DNA from: an uncultured Eubacterium sp.
Lineage (GTDB): Bacteria > Bacillota_A > Clostridia > Lachnospirales > Lachnospiraceae
NCBI GenBank assembly: GCA_910589045.1
Contig: CAJUSH010000009.1
Location: 17,995-81,994 of the forward strand
DNA: 64,000 nt
Reading direction: 5' to 3'
This document shows, piece by piece, positions 43,478 to 52,390 of the stretch (the first letter of the stretch is position 1; each line of letters starts with the position of its first letter). A program made the translations under genes and the position numbers. The notes beneath the pieces are model-generated. The model was not told the DNA's origin. It searched no databases and saw only the letters and a list, made by a program, of their open reading frames with translations.

Positions 43478-44827
43478 CTACATGTGCAAAAAAAAGTTTA
43501 AAACCTCGTCCTTTTTACCGCACGACATGCTTCCCTCCGGACACTGCCCGTTTACAAAGCAGCCCGGCCCGAAGCAGCTGAACAGCTCCGGAAACGAGCC
43601 GCGCAGGCTTTTCAGCATATCAACAGCTATTTTTCGGATCTCCCACTGCGCGCGGTTGCAGGTACGAAGCCTCATAAAATGATCCAGCTCCCGGGCATTT
43701 TGCGTCGTCATCAGATCCATGACATTTCCGCTCACCGCAAAATAATAGCCGAAGCGCCCAAGCGTTTTGTCCTTACAGAGACGCTTTACCCTCTCATGGG
43801 AGCACTCCAGGGCATGCTTGTAAAGGGAGCAGGAAGCCCCGTCACGCCGGATCGTATCCGGAAGCACATATTTCCCGTGTGTCAGCTCCCGTATGGAGGG
43901 AACGAGCACCGACTGCATCCGGTGGCGTACCATGTGCGTGATTCCCGACAGGGTAATATCGGAAATCACAAACGAATATGAAAGCTGCTCCAGCTCCCTC
44001 GGGCGCCCGGTCCGCAGCATCGAACAAAACGGAGGCACCTGGTCCTCGCCCGGATGATAGATGCGGTACGCCGCACGCAAAATTTCGGCGGGCTCTGCCG
44101 GCCCGGCAAGCAGCCTTACGCTTCCCAGCTGCTGCGGTTCCATAAACAATGCCTGATCGCACACGAAAACCCCGGGCGCACACGTCCCGGGCCCGTCCCC
44201 GGCCGGGACCGCTTCGATCTCATCGCAGATACCGGGGAACACCTCCCGGACCTGCGCAGCCATAAGGGCAGCCAGCTCCTGCAATTCCGGGATGTCCCTC
44301 CCGCGCCCGTATTTTATATCGCGGAGGATATGAACCAGCTCGCGGGCATTCAGCGTGCAGTAAAAATTGCTGTGGAAGGAATAGGGCAGCAAAAACCGGG
44401 CATCCTCCTTTGGAATGCCGTTTTCCAGCAATGCCCCGTATGCCGCAAAAAGCGCATCCATATATTCGCAGTACGCCTCCTTGTCACCGCCCTCCAGGTC
44501 GGGCGGCACATAGTAGCCCTGCCCGCCAAAATCTACATAACGCCTGGATTTCACCGTAAAGGACGCCAGCCTGCTTTCAATAAAATACTGTTCCGCAAAA
44601 GCAGAAACATTCTGAAACGCAAACGTAAAGGCGGCATGCTCTATGATCGTTTTATGCCCGGATCGCAATACCCGTCGGATCAATTCCTGATTTTTTTCAT
44701 TGCCCTTCGACTTCTCAAAAATCTCGGCCGCACTGCCCTTCGTGGTAGATATTCTTGCCGCGCTGGCGCAAAGCTCCGTATTGCGCTCATGATAGCCGAT
44801 CAGCAAAACCTTCGATTCCTGTCCCAT
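43478..44827 (-). CDS. thyX: Double-length flavin-dependent thymidylate synthase
   Basis: A 449-residue ThyX, about twice the usual size of single-domain enzymes, apparently a tandem of two ThyX domains. The N-terminal half has HKTIIEHAAFTFAFQNVSAFAEQ and SRRY (94-97) but ESRLAS (84-89) where RHRxxS is expected. The C-terminal half keeps RHRMQS (301-306) and NARELDHFMRLRTCNRAQWEIRKIA. The classical site is built from residues of several subunits, so the two halves may share one site. Four cysteines lie near the end (418, 423, 429 and 436), possibly a metal site. The enzyme uses FAD, NADPH and methylene-tetrahydrofolate to make dTMP. Confidence 0.88.
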   Translation of the reverse strand: MGQESKVLLIGYHERNTELCASAARISTTKGSAAEIFEKSKGNEKNQELIRRVLRSGHKTIIEHAAFTFAFQNVSAFAEQYFIESRLASFTVKSRRYVDFGGQGYYVPPDLEGGDKEAYCEYMDALFAAYGALLENGIPKEDARFLLPYSFHSNFYCTLNARELVHILRDIKYGRGRDIPELQELAALMAAQVREVFPGICDEIEAVPAGDGPGTCAPGVFVCDQALFMEPQQLGSVRLLAGPAEPAEILRAAYRIYHPGEDQVPPFCSMLRTGRPRELEQLSYSFVISDITLSGITHMVRHRMQSVLVPSIRELTHGKYVLPDTIRRDGASCSLYKHALECSHERVKRLCKDKTLGRFGYYFAVSGNVMDLMTTQNARELDHFMRLRTCNRAQWEIRKIAVDMLKSLRGSFPELFSCFGPGCFVNGQCPEGSMSCGKKDEVLNFFLHM

Positions 44828-44833
44828 AAACCC

Positions 44834-46108
44834 TTACGCCTCGTCAATTGCCTTTCCGATGTCATGCCTCATATACTTGTTGTCAAAGGCGATCCACTCT
44901 GCGGCGGCATACGCGTTCCCCCGCGCCTCCTTCAAATCAGTCCCGGTCGCCGTAATGCCAAGCACACGCCCGCCGTTCGTGACGATCTCGCCCTTCTCGT
45001 TAAAGGCAGTTCCCGCATGGAAGCAGAACCGGTCGTCCCTGCCCTCAAATTTCTCAAAGCCGGTGATGGGGAAGCCCTTCCCGTAGCTCACCGGATAGCC
45101 GTCGGAAGCCAGCACCACACAGACCGCCGCGTTATCCGCAAACTGCAGGTCAACACCGTCGAGCCTGCCGTCGATACACGCCTCCATCACGTCGATCATA
45201 TCGTTTTTCATGCGGGGCAGCACTACCTGCGCCTCCGGATCCCCAAAGCGCGCATTGTACTCAAGCACCTTCGGCCCTTCCTCCGTGAGCATCAGGCCGA
45301 AAAAGATAATGCCGACAAAGGGTCTGCCCTCCGCCGCCATCGCATCCACTGTCGCCTGATAGATGTGCTCTTTACAGAACGCGTCCACCTCTTTTGTGTA
45401 GAAGGGACTCGGTGAAAAGGTTCCCATGCCCCCGGTGTTCAGGCCCTGGTCGCCGTCCATCGCGCGCTTGTGATCCTGTGCGGAGGACATGATTCGAATT
45501 GATTTTCCGTCCACAAAGGAGAGCACCGACACCTCCCGCCCGGTCATGAACTCCTCCACAACCATGCGGTTTCCGGCGGTTCCGAACTTCTTGTCCTGCA
45601 TGATCTCCTTCACGCCCGCCTTTGCCTCCTCCAGCGTCTGACAGATCAAAACGCCCTTTCCAAGCGCCAGCCCGTCCGCCTTTAAGACGATGGGAAGCTT
45701 TGCCGTCTCCACATACGCGAGCGCGGCGTCCGCGTCGTCGAAGGTCTCGTACGCTGCCGTGGGAATGCCGTACTTTTTCATCAGCTCCTTGGAAAATGCC
45801 TTGGAGCCCTCCAGCACCGCCGCATTTTTCCGGGGTCCGAACACCCGCAGCCCCCGCGCCTCAAACACGTCCACGATACCGCCCACCAGGGGATCGTCCA
45901 TGCCGATGATGGTGAGGTCGATCTGCTTTTCCCCGGCAAAATCCGCCAGCTTTTCAAATTCCATAGCGCCGATATCCACACACTCGGCCTGCGCCGCAAT
46001 ACCCGCATTGCCCGGCGCACAGTAAATTTTATCCACGCGGGGGCTTTTTGCCGCCGCCATGGCGATTGCGTGCTCCCTGCCGCCGCTTCCTACGATCAAA
46101 ACCTTCAT
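44834..46108 (-). CDS. purD: Phosphoribosylamine-glycine ligase
   Basis: A 424-residue ATP-grasp enzyme, GARS. It starts MKVLIVGSGGREHAIAMAAAKSP and contains VLKADGLALGKGVLIC, the ATP lid, VVEEFMTGREVSVLSFVDG, GGMGTFSPSP and GILFFG-type metal-binding parts. It makes GAR, the second step of purine synthesis. GGGAGG precedes ATG 46108. It follows purN with a 110-bp gap. Length is typical. Confidence 0.95.
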   Translation of the reverse strand: MKVLIVGSGGREHAIAMAAAKSPRVDKIYCAPGNAGIAAQAECVDIGAMEFEKLADFAGEKQIDLTIIGMDDPLVGGIVDVFEARGLRVFGPRKNAAVLEGSKAFSKELMKKYGIPTAAYETFDDADAALAYVETAKLPIVLKADGLALGKGVLICQTLEEAKAGVKEIMQDKKFGTAGNRMVVEEFMTGREVSVLSFVDGKSIRIMSSAQDHKRAMDGDQGLNTGGMGTFSPSPFYTKEVDAFCKEHIYQATVDAMAAEGRPFVGIIFFGLMLTEEGPKVLEYNARFGDPEAQVVLPRMKNDMIDVMEACIDGRLDGVDLQFADNAAVCVVLASDGYPVSYGKGFPITGFEKFEGRDDRFCFHAGTAFNEKGEIVTNGGRVLGITATGTDLKEARGNAYAAAEWIAFDNKYMRHDIGKAIDEA

Positions 46109-46218
46109 TTTATGTAATCCTCCCGTCCTTGTTCTGTGCGCTTCTGGGTACACGGCCGCACATCATGCCGCCGGATGTCCCGGTGCGCGCTCCTCCGATT
46201 CCGACAAACCATCCGGAC

Positions 46219-46842
46219 TTAAGCAAGCTTCACCACGCCGTCCGCAACCGTCACGCGGCCGTTTGCAATCAGATCGATCGCCTGCGGCAAAATCACCCAC
46301 TCCGCCTGTTCCATGACACGCCGCTGCAGCGACTGGGGCGTATCCTCCGGCAGAACCTCCACCGCCCGCTGTAAGATAATCGGCCCGGTATCCGTGCCCT
46401 CGTCCACAAAATGGCAGGTAGCGCCCGTCACCTTCACGCCGCGCCGCAGCGCCTCCTCGTGCACCTTTAGCCCGTAAAAGCCCGTCCCGCAGAAGGAGGG
46501 GATGAGCGACGGGTGAATGTTCACGATACGATTTTTGTACGCCGCGATCAGCTGCGACGGCAGAATCACCAGATAGCCCGCGAGCACCACCAGATCCACG
46601 CCCCGCGCAGCGATCGTCCCGGTCAGGGCATCGTTAAATGCTGCCCTGCTCTCGTAGGATTTCGGCGAGAGGCACATATGTGCGATGCCGTGCTCCTGCG
46701 CCCGCGTGAGGGCGTAGGCATTCGCGTTGTTGCTGATCACAACGTCGATACACGCATTTGTGATCTTTCCCGCATCAATCGCATCGATGACGGCCTGCAG
46801 GTTTGTCCCGCCGCCGGACACCAAGACTGCCAGCTTTAACAT
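46219..46842 (-). CDS. purN: Phosphoribosylglycinamide formyltransferase
   Basis: A 207-residue enzyme with LKLAVLVSGGGTNLQAVIDAI at the N-terminus (GAR binding), VLAGYLVILPSQLI and HPSLIPSFCGTGFYGLKVHEEALRRGVKVTGATCHFVDEGTDTGPII. The latter carries the catalytic His and Asp. It formylates GAR with 10-formyl-tetrahydrofolate. Its start overlaps the purM stop by seven bases. Confidence 0.95.
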   Translation of the reverse strand: MLKLAVLVSGGGTNLQAVIDAIDAGKITNACIDVVISNNANAYALTRAQEHGIAHMCLSPKSYESRAAFNDALTGTIAARGVDLVVLAGYLVILPSQLIAAYKNRIVNIHPSLIPSFCGTGFYGLKVHEEALRRGVKVTGATCHFVDEGTDTGPIILQRAVEVLPEDTPQSLQRRVMEQAEWVILPQAIDLIANGRVTVADGVVKLA

Positions 46843-47861
46843 AAGTCCACTCCCTTTTCTCCGTCCGCAATACGTCCCACCACATAGGGCGTATCGCCCG
46901 CTTCGCGCATCGCCTGCACCGCCTTGTCCACATCGGCGGGATCCAGCGCAACAACCATCCCAAGGCCCATGTTGTAGGTGTTGTACATCACCTGCTCCTC
47001 CACATTGCCCTCGCGCGCCAGCATCGAAAAAATCGGCGGGACGGGATAGCTGCTTTTCTCAATGACCGCACGCCTGCCCTCCGGCAGCATCCGGGGGATA
47101 TTCTCGTAAAAGCCGCCGCCGGTAATATGACAGCAGCCCTTGATGCGAACGCCCGCTTCACGCACCCTCTTAAGTGCACCGACGTAGATCCGCGTCGGCG
47201 TCAGAAGCTCCTCACCCAGCGTCTTTCCAAGCTCCTCATGGTACCTGCGCAGGGTTTTCTCGTCCATGGTAAAAACGTTACGCACAAGGGAAAATCCGTT
47301 GGAATGGACCCCGGTAGACGCCATACCCACGAGCACGTCCCCCGCCTTTACATCCGCACCGGTGACAATATCCTTCTCATCCACGACGCCCACCGCGAAG
47401 CCTGCCAGATCGTATTCATTTTCCGGCATCAGCCCCGGGTGCTCCGCCGTCTCGCCGCCGATGAGCGCGCAGCCGGACTGTCTGCAGCCTTCCGCAATGC
47501 CGCTGACAATAGCGGCGATCTTCTCGGGATAATTTTTGCCGCAGGCAATATAATCAAGGAAAAACAACGGCTCGCCCCCCGCACACACAACGTCGTTGAC
47601 GCACATCGCCACCGCGTCGATGCCGATGGTATCATGCTTGTCCATCAAAAACGCCAGCTTAACCTTTGTGCCGCACCCGTCCGTGCCCGAGAGAAGCACC
47701 GGGTGCTCCATCCCCTTGATCTTCTCCAGGGAAAATGCGCCGGAAAAACCGCCGAGTCCCCCGAATACCTCCGGGCGCATCGTGGACCTTACGTGCTCCT
47801 TCATCAGCTCCACCGCCCGGTAACCAGCCTCAATGTCTACTCCTGAATGCTTGTAATCCAT
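46836..47861 (-). CDS. purM: Phosphoribosylformylglycinamidine cyclo-ligase
   Basis: A 341-residue AIR synthetase. It starts MDYKHSGVDIEAGYRAVELMKEHV and has the ATP-binding parts LLSGTDGCGTKVKLAFLM, DCVAMCVNDVVCAGGEPLFFLDYIACG-like segment, and GGETAEHPGLMPENEYDLAGFAVG. It closes the imidazole ring. AAAGGAG is upstream. It lies between purE and purN on one strand. Confidence 0.95.
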   Translation of the reverse strand: MDYKHSGVDIEAGYRAVELMKEHVRSTMRPEVFGGLGGFSGAFSLEKIKGMEHPVLLSGTDGCGTKVKLAFLMDKHDTIGIDAVAMCVNDVVCAGGEPLFFLDYIACGKNYPEKIAAIVSGIAEGCRQSGCALIGGETAEHPGLMPENEYDLAGFAVGVVDEKDIVTGADVKAGDVLVGMASTGVHSNGFSLVRNVFTMDEKTLRRYHEELGKTLGEELLTPTRIYVGALKRVREAGVRIKGCCHITGGGFYENIPRMLPEGRRAVIEKSSYPVPPIFSMLAREGNVEEQVMYNTYNMGLGMVVALDPADVDKAVQAMREAGDTPYVVGRIADGEKGVDLC

Positions 47862-47947
47862 GTCCGCTCCTTTTCACTTCTAAAATATAATAGGTAGTCT
47901 GTTTTGGCCTGCCCGAATACAGGCAGCCGCCTTCGCTAATTATAAAC

Positions 47948-48448
47948 CTAATAGCCTTTGTAGCCATTCTCCTGCAGCCGCGCATCCTTTGCCATTACCT
48001 GCTCCTTCAGCTCAGCGGAATATTCCTTCAGCTTATCTAAAAGTGCCGCATCGGCGGTGGCCAGTATTTTTGCCGCCAGCAGTCCCGCATTCGCGCCGCC
48101 CCCGATCGCTACGGTCGCCACGGGAATACCGCTCGGCATCTGTACGATGGAATAGAGGGAATCCCTGCCGCCCAGCGAGGTGGTGTGCATCGGGATGCCG
48201 ATCACCGGCATCGGGAAAATCGCCGCACACATGCCCGGCAGATGCGCCGCCATGCCCGCGCCCGCGATGATGACCTTGTAGCCCCGCTCCTCGGCACTTT
48301 TCGCATACGCAAAAAACTCCTCCGGCTCCCTGTGGGCGGAGATGATATGCATCTCATAATCGATCCCCAGCCGATCCAGAATATCCGCCGCCTTTGCCAT
48401 AACAGGCATGTCCGAATCACTGCCCATAACGATTCCTACTCTTGCCAT
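47948..48448 (-). CDS. purE: Class I N5-CAIR mutase
   Basis: A 166-residue PurE. The start ARVGIVMGSDSDMPVMAKAADIL is the CAIR-binding Ser-Asp loop, and ISAHREPE carries the catalytic His. GAGMAAHLPG and PVIGIPM follow as usual. It isomerises N5-CAIR to CAIR. No purK is in view. A strong AAGGAG precedes ATG 48448. It is the first purine gene of a run that includes purM, purN and purD. Confidence 0.94.
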   Translation of the reverse strand: MARVGIVMGSDSDMPVMAKAADILDRLGIDYEMHIISAHREPEEFFAYAKSAEERGYKVIIAGAGMAAHLPGMCAAIFPMPVIGIPMHTTSLGGRDSLYSIVQMPSGIPVATVAIGGGANAGLLAAKILATADAALLDKLKEYSAELKEQVMAKDARLQENGYKGY

Positions 48449-48515
48449 AATGATTCTCCTTCTCTCATGTTAATGTTGTCGCTGTTCTGCCTCACGACGG
48501 CCCGTGGCCGGCCGC

Positions 48516-50588
48516 TTATATAAGCGCCTCGTTCAGCTCCTCCGTCCCCGGCACCACGAAGCGTCCGTCCAGAATAATCGGATGCCTGCTTCCGTCCGCC
48601 TCCACCGCGATGATGGAATCCAGCTCGTCGTAGGGGATCGTGATATCCGTGTGGCAGTTCACATACGCCCTCACGGCATCCTCCCTGCGCAGGATGGATA
48701 CCTCATTGTCCCGCGCAATAATCTCCTTCCCGTCGGGATTGAACACCGGCGTATCCTCCGCGTGGGAATAGCAGGTATCCCCCACCGCAAAGTGCGGACC
48801 GGTCTTTTCCGCGATCAGAATCGGCAGCTTATCCGCGATATCAAAATCCCGCGCCATCCGGTACGCCTTCGTGTTCGTCCCGATGGCAAACTCACCCATC
48901 GGAAGCGTGTCATGGTGCATGAGCAGATTTTCGTGGATCAGCCTGCGGTTTTCCTCCGCGCTGGCGAAATTGCTGCAGCTGTACTCCTTCACCATGCCGT
49001 CCGCAAAGGTCAGGCACAGATTTTCGTAGCCCAGCTCATGCAGAAATACCTTCGTCACATGCAGCACACCGTTCGTCCCCGCCAGCACCGGGGAGGTGAA
49101 CACCTCGCCCACCGGAATATTCACATCCGCCACGCAGTTTTCAAAAGCGGTCTGGTGCACCGGGTCGGCCAGCGGATGAATTTTCACCGTCAGATCCGTC
49201 CGGTTGTTTCCCTTTCCCTTTACCTCCACATGATCCGCCAGATCCAGCACATCGATAATCCGCTGCTGCATCGCGCGGTATTTCATGTAATCCAGTGTGT
49301 TGATCTCCACCGTCCGCGCAAAAATCTCCTTGAAATCCCTGCCGATGGCCGGGATGGGATACGCGATAATCGTGAAGCTGCGCTCCTCACCCTTGATATA
49401 CTGATTGATGATCTGGGCGCTCTCGCTGGCGTTGTACACGTTAAGCTCCTGCTGCTTATCGGTGTAGTTCAGGCTCGCCGCCTTGTTTTCCGGTGAAAAC
49501 GGCTCCTCGCCAAATGTCTCGATCACCGCCGGGCCCGCATACACCGCTGCCAGATCCTTATATTTTTCATAGGAGGTCCGCAGCACCTCAAGCCTGCGCT
49601 CCACAAACGCCTTGTCCAGATAATAGGCGCGGTCGGATTTGTGGTCATACTCAAACTGCCGGTTCACCGACTTCACGCTGCAGCCCTTTTTTCCGTTTCC
49701 CCGGTTACCCATGGAGTTGATGCTGTCGCGGTAAATGACCGGACGAAGCCCCATCTTCTCAAAATTTTTGATGGCTGCCCGCACCATGCGCTCAAAGCCG
49801 ATGGGATAGCGCACATCCACGGTTCCCTTTTTCCCCAGATCCTTTCCCGTCACCTCAAAGCCGATGCGGTACCCTTCCGTGTAGGTGTCCGCCATAGCCT
49901 GAATCTGCTCCTCGGAGAGGGAGTTTAAATATTCCGCCACAAGCAGCTCACTGCTGCTGATGTACTCGCCGTAGCGGTACAGATAGCTCGGATCCGCAAG
50001 ATCCGATTCCATCACGATCCTTGTAAAGAAGTCCAGTGACGGATCCAGCATCTCGCGCACGCCCTGCTCCACGAACAGCTCACTGTAATCGTGGAAAAAC
50101 CAGTAGATGATCTGGCGGATCGCACCCGGGTCAACCCCCTGCTCCGACTCGAAGCAGTTGTAAACCTGCACGAACAGCTCGCACAAGATCGTGATGTCCC
50201 GCTTGCGCCCTTCAAATGCATAGGGAATCGCAGCCCGAAGCTCCGTGTAGAGGAAGCACAGCGTCTGCCCGAATTCCTCGCCCAGCAGCTCCACCGCCAC
50301 CGTCGGATTCGCATAGCAGCGGTCATAATTTCCCTCCTGCAGCTCATAGTAAAACTGCCAGCTCCTCTCCTCACAGGCGGAGAGGTCCCGGGTGTCCAGC
50401 GCGCCGCACTCCTCCTCCTTCAAGGTCTCATCCACCATCACAAAAATATCGGCAAGCCTGCGGAAATAGGGCCAGTATTTTTCCTCTACATTGTGCTCGC
50501 TGCGCAGCTCCAGAATCCGATCCATCACAAGCTCGTAGCGCTCCCGTACTTCCTCATTCGCCTCCCGATATTCTTCACGATAACCCAT
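48516..50588 (-). CDS. M29-type aminopeptidase with long N-terminal region
   Basis: A 690-residue protein whose C-terminal third fits M29 metallo-aminopeptidases: NIPVGEVFTSPVLAGTNGVL (metal-binding Glu), LPMGEFAIGTN and LIAEKTGPHFAVGDTCYSH. Roughly 300 residues precede this, of which only part is a recognisable aminopeptidase domain. It likely removes N-terminal residues from short peptides in the cytoplasm, using two metal ions. AGGAAGG precedes ATG 50588. It reads in the same direction as purE, 67 bp before it. Confidence 0.82.
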   Translation of the reverse strand: MGYREEYREANEEVRERYELVMDRILELRSEHNVEEKYWPYFRRLADIFVMVDETLKEEECGALDTRDLSACEERSWQFYYELQEGNYDRCYANPTVAVELLGEEFGQTLCFLYTELRAAIPYAFEGRKRDITILCELFVQVYNCFESEQGVDPGAIRQIIYWFFHDYSELFVEQGVREMLDPSLDFFTRIVMESDLADPSYLYRYGEYISSSELLVAEYLNSLSEEQIQAMADTYTEGYRIGFEVTGKDLGKKGTVDVRYPIGFERMVRAAIKNFEKMGLRPVIYRDSINSMGNRGNGKKGCSVKSVNRQFEYDHKSDRAYYLDKAFVERRLEVLRTSYEKYKDLAAVYAGPAVIETFGEEPFSPENKAASLNYTDKQQELNVYNASESAQIINQYIKGEERSFTIIAYPIPAIGRDFKEIFARTVEINTLDYMKYRAMQQRIIDVLDLADHVEVKGKGNNRTDLTVKIHPLADPVHQTAFENCVADVNIPVGEVFTSPVLAGTNGVLHVTKVFLHELGYENLCLTFADGMVKEYSCSNFASAEENRRLIHENLLMHHDTLPMGEFAIGTNTKAYRMARDFDIADKLPILIAEKTGPHFAVGDTCYSHAEDTPVFNPDGKEIIARDNEVSILRREDAVRAYVNCHTDITIPYDELDSIIAVEADGSRHPIILDGRFVVPGTEELNEALI

Positions 50589-50650
50589 TTTTTAAAATCC
50601 TTCCTAATACAAATGTACAGCTCTGTTTTGGAGCATCCCGCAAAACGGTC

Positions 50651-50983
50651 TCAGTACAGCATGGAATAGATGCCAAGCCCGTATACGGCCGCCCACGCCG
50701 CCAGAAGCAAAACGGCAAGCGCGGTCGCCGCCTTCGGGATTCCACGGAAAACATCCTCCTCCCGCAGTGCACGCACCGCAAACACAAGCGCAAACAGCTC
50801 CAGTACAAGTGAGAGCACGCCCAGGCCGCCCAGCTCATTGCCCCCGGCCTCGCCCAGCCGGAACGCACCGTAAATGCCGTAGACGAGCCAGACAAACGAG
50901 CACGCCGACAAAAAAAGGGACAGCATCCCCCTGCGGGAGTTTCCTTTATTTGTAAATTTAACGTTTTTCTCCTTTTTTTTCAT
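50651..50983 (-). CDS. Small membrane protein, DUF6142-like
   Basis: A 110-residue membrane protein with three helices (FLSACSFVWLVYGIYGAF, GVLSLVLELFALVFAVRAL and ALAVLLLAAWAAVYGLGIYSM) and a basic start (KKKEKNVKFTNKGNSRRG). The plan matches DUF6142-like proteins of Clostridia. No function is known. ATG 50983 has GGGGAG seven bases upstream and lies inside the end of the VanZ-like gene, with a 26-bp overlap. Confidence 0.6.
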   Translation of the reverse strand: MKKKEKNVKFTNKGNSRRGMLSLFLSACSFVWLVYGIYGAFRLGEAGGNELGGLGVLSLVLELFALVFAVRALREEDVFRGIPKAATALAVLLLAAWAAVYGLGIYSMLY

Positions 50984-51446
50984 GTGTGGCTCCCCTTTTC
51001 CTCCGCAGTGCAAACAGGATCAAAAATGACACATACCCGCAGGCCGCACCCAGGGTATTCAGCAGGATATCATCCACATCAAAGCTTCCTACCTTGCCGA
51101 ACAGCTGCATGATCTCCACCAGCAGAGAAAACTCAAAGCCCAGCAGCACCGTTTTCCAGAAATAACGCAGGTCCCGCAGCAGCAGGGGCAAAAACAGCCC
51201 GAACGGGACAAACGCAACCACGTTTCCCGCCAGATTCAGGGCGACCGCGGTAAATCCAAGCTGCCTGCGGTAAATGATAAACCGCCGGATCTCGTGCAGC
51301 GGCTTCAGATTATATTGATAAGTACGCTCCGTATATGTGCGCCCGGTTGACTCCGCAAAAAAGAGAAAATAAATCAGCGCCGCCAGATACATTGCGAACA
51401 GGCACCAGCAAAGAATGCGCATGCCCTTTCCCTTTCGGTTTTTCAT
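50958..51446 (-). CDS. VanZ-like membrane protein
   Basis: A 162-residue VanZ family membrane protein with four helices. The family-typical LNLAGNVVAFVPFGLFLPLLL and the VDDILLNTLGAACGYVSFLIL segment are present. VanZ-like proteins can raise resistance to glycopeptides in some hosts, but most have unknown roles in the envelope. It sits six bp after pyrE and overlaps the next small gene. Confidence 0.85.
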   Translation of the reverse strand: MKNRKGKGMRILCWCLFAMYLAALIYFLFFAESTGRTYTERTYQYNLKPLHEIRRFIIYRRQLGFTAVALNLAGNVVAFVPFGLFLPLLLRDLRYFWKTVLLGFEFSLLVEIMQLFGKVGSFDVDDILLNTLGAACGYVSFLILFALRRKRGATHEKKGEKR

Positions 51447-51452
51447 GAATAC

Positions 51453-52142
51453 CTATACCTGTGCTTTCTTCACTCCATATTGTTTATAGTATTCATCAAT
51501 TCGTGCCTTTAATTCATCATCTATCCGTACTTCTCCATCTATCGGACGATTGTAAAGCGCCTCCGTCACCTCATCCATGGTCACGATCGCCCGCGCCGGA
51601 AAGCCGTAACGCTCCTCGATCTCATCGAGGGCACTCTGCTTCCCCCCGAGTCCTACCTCCATCCGGTTTAAGGATACCATCAGGCCGACAATGGTCACGT
51701 CCCCCTGCGCCTTTACGATAGGCACGGTCTCCTCCATGGATTTGCCGGAGGTGGTCACATCCTCGATCATCACGACCCGGTCGCCGTCCTTCATTCCGCT
51801 GCCAAGCAGAATACCGGCATCGCCATGGTCCTTCTCCTCCTTGCGGTTGGAGCAGTAGCGGACCTCCTTTCCGTAGAGCTTCGCGTAAGCGATGGCAGTC
51901 GTCACCGCCAGCGGAATCCCCTTGTAGGCAGGTCCGAATAACAGATCAAAATCGTCACCAAAATTCTCATGAATCGCCCTTGCGTAATACTCTCCCAGCC
52001 GCATGAGCTGCGTACCCGTCACATAAGCCCCGGCGTTCATAAAAAACGGCGATTTGCGCCCGCTTTTCAGCGTAAAATCGCCAAACTTCAACACCCTGCT
52101 CTCTACCATAAAGTCGATAAATTCTTTTTTGTAGCCCTCCAT
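51453..52142 (-). CDS. pyrE: Orotate phosphoribosyltransferase
   Basis: A 229-residue enzyme with the PRPP-binding motif VVMIEDVTTSGKSMEE and the early segment FTLKSGRKSPFFMNAG that binds orotate. It makes OMP from orotate and PRPP in pyrimidine synthesis. GGGAGG precedes ATG 52142; the longer frame has no ribosome site. No other pyr gene is in the window. Confidence 0.94.
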   Translation of the reverse strand: MEGYKKEFIDFMVESRVLKFGDFTLKSGRKSPFFMNAGAYVTGTQLMRLGEYYARAIHENFGDDFDLLFGPAYKGIPLAVTTAIAYAKLYGKEVRYCSNRKEEKDHGDAGILLGSGMKDGDRVVMIEDVTTSGKSMEETVPIVKAQGDVTIVGLMVSLNRMEVGLGGKQSALDEIEERYGFPARAIVTMDEVTEALYNRPIDGEVRIDDELKARIDEYYKQYGVKKAQV

Positions 52143-52390
52143 ATTCAAATTCCTCCCTGTTTTTAAGCCGGTTTTACAGCACCTGTGTTTCATGGTACAC
52201 CCGCTTCTAAACATCTGGTTGCAAAGGTATGTCTAAAACAATACGGTGCAAATTTTTGCCAGAAAGACAAGCATAGATACACCTCCCGAGTATACCACCA
52301 AATCTTTTGACTTTCAACTGGCAAATCGGTTAAATTTCTTTATACCAGACAAAATTATATGTCATCTGCTTTGATTCGCTATCTATCCGC

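Noticed and set aside
44054..45415. A 453-codon plus-strand open frame opposite purD and thyX
   Set aside because: It is antisense to two well-recognised genes, has no family motif or ribosome site, and its composition is that of a shadow frame in GC-rich DNA.
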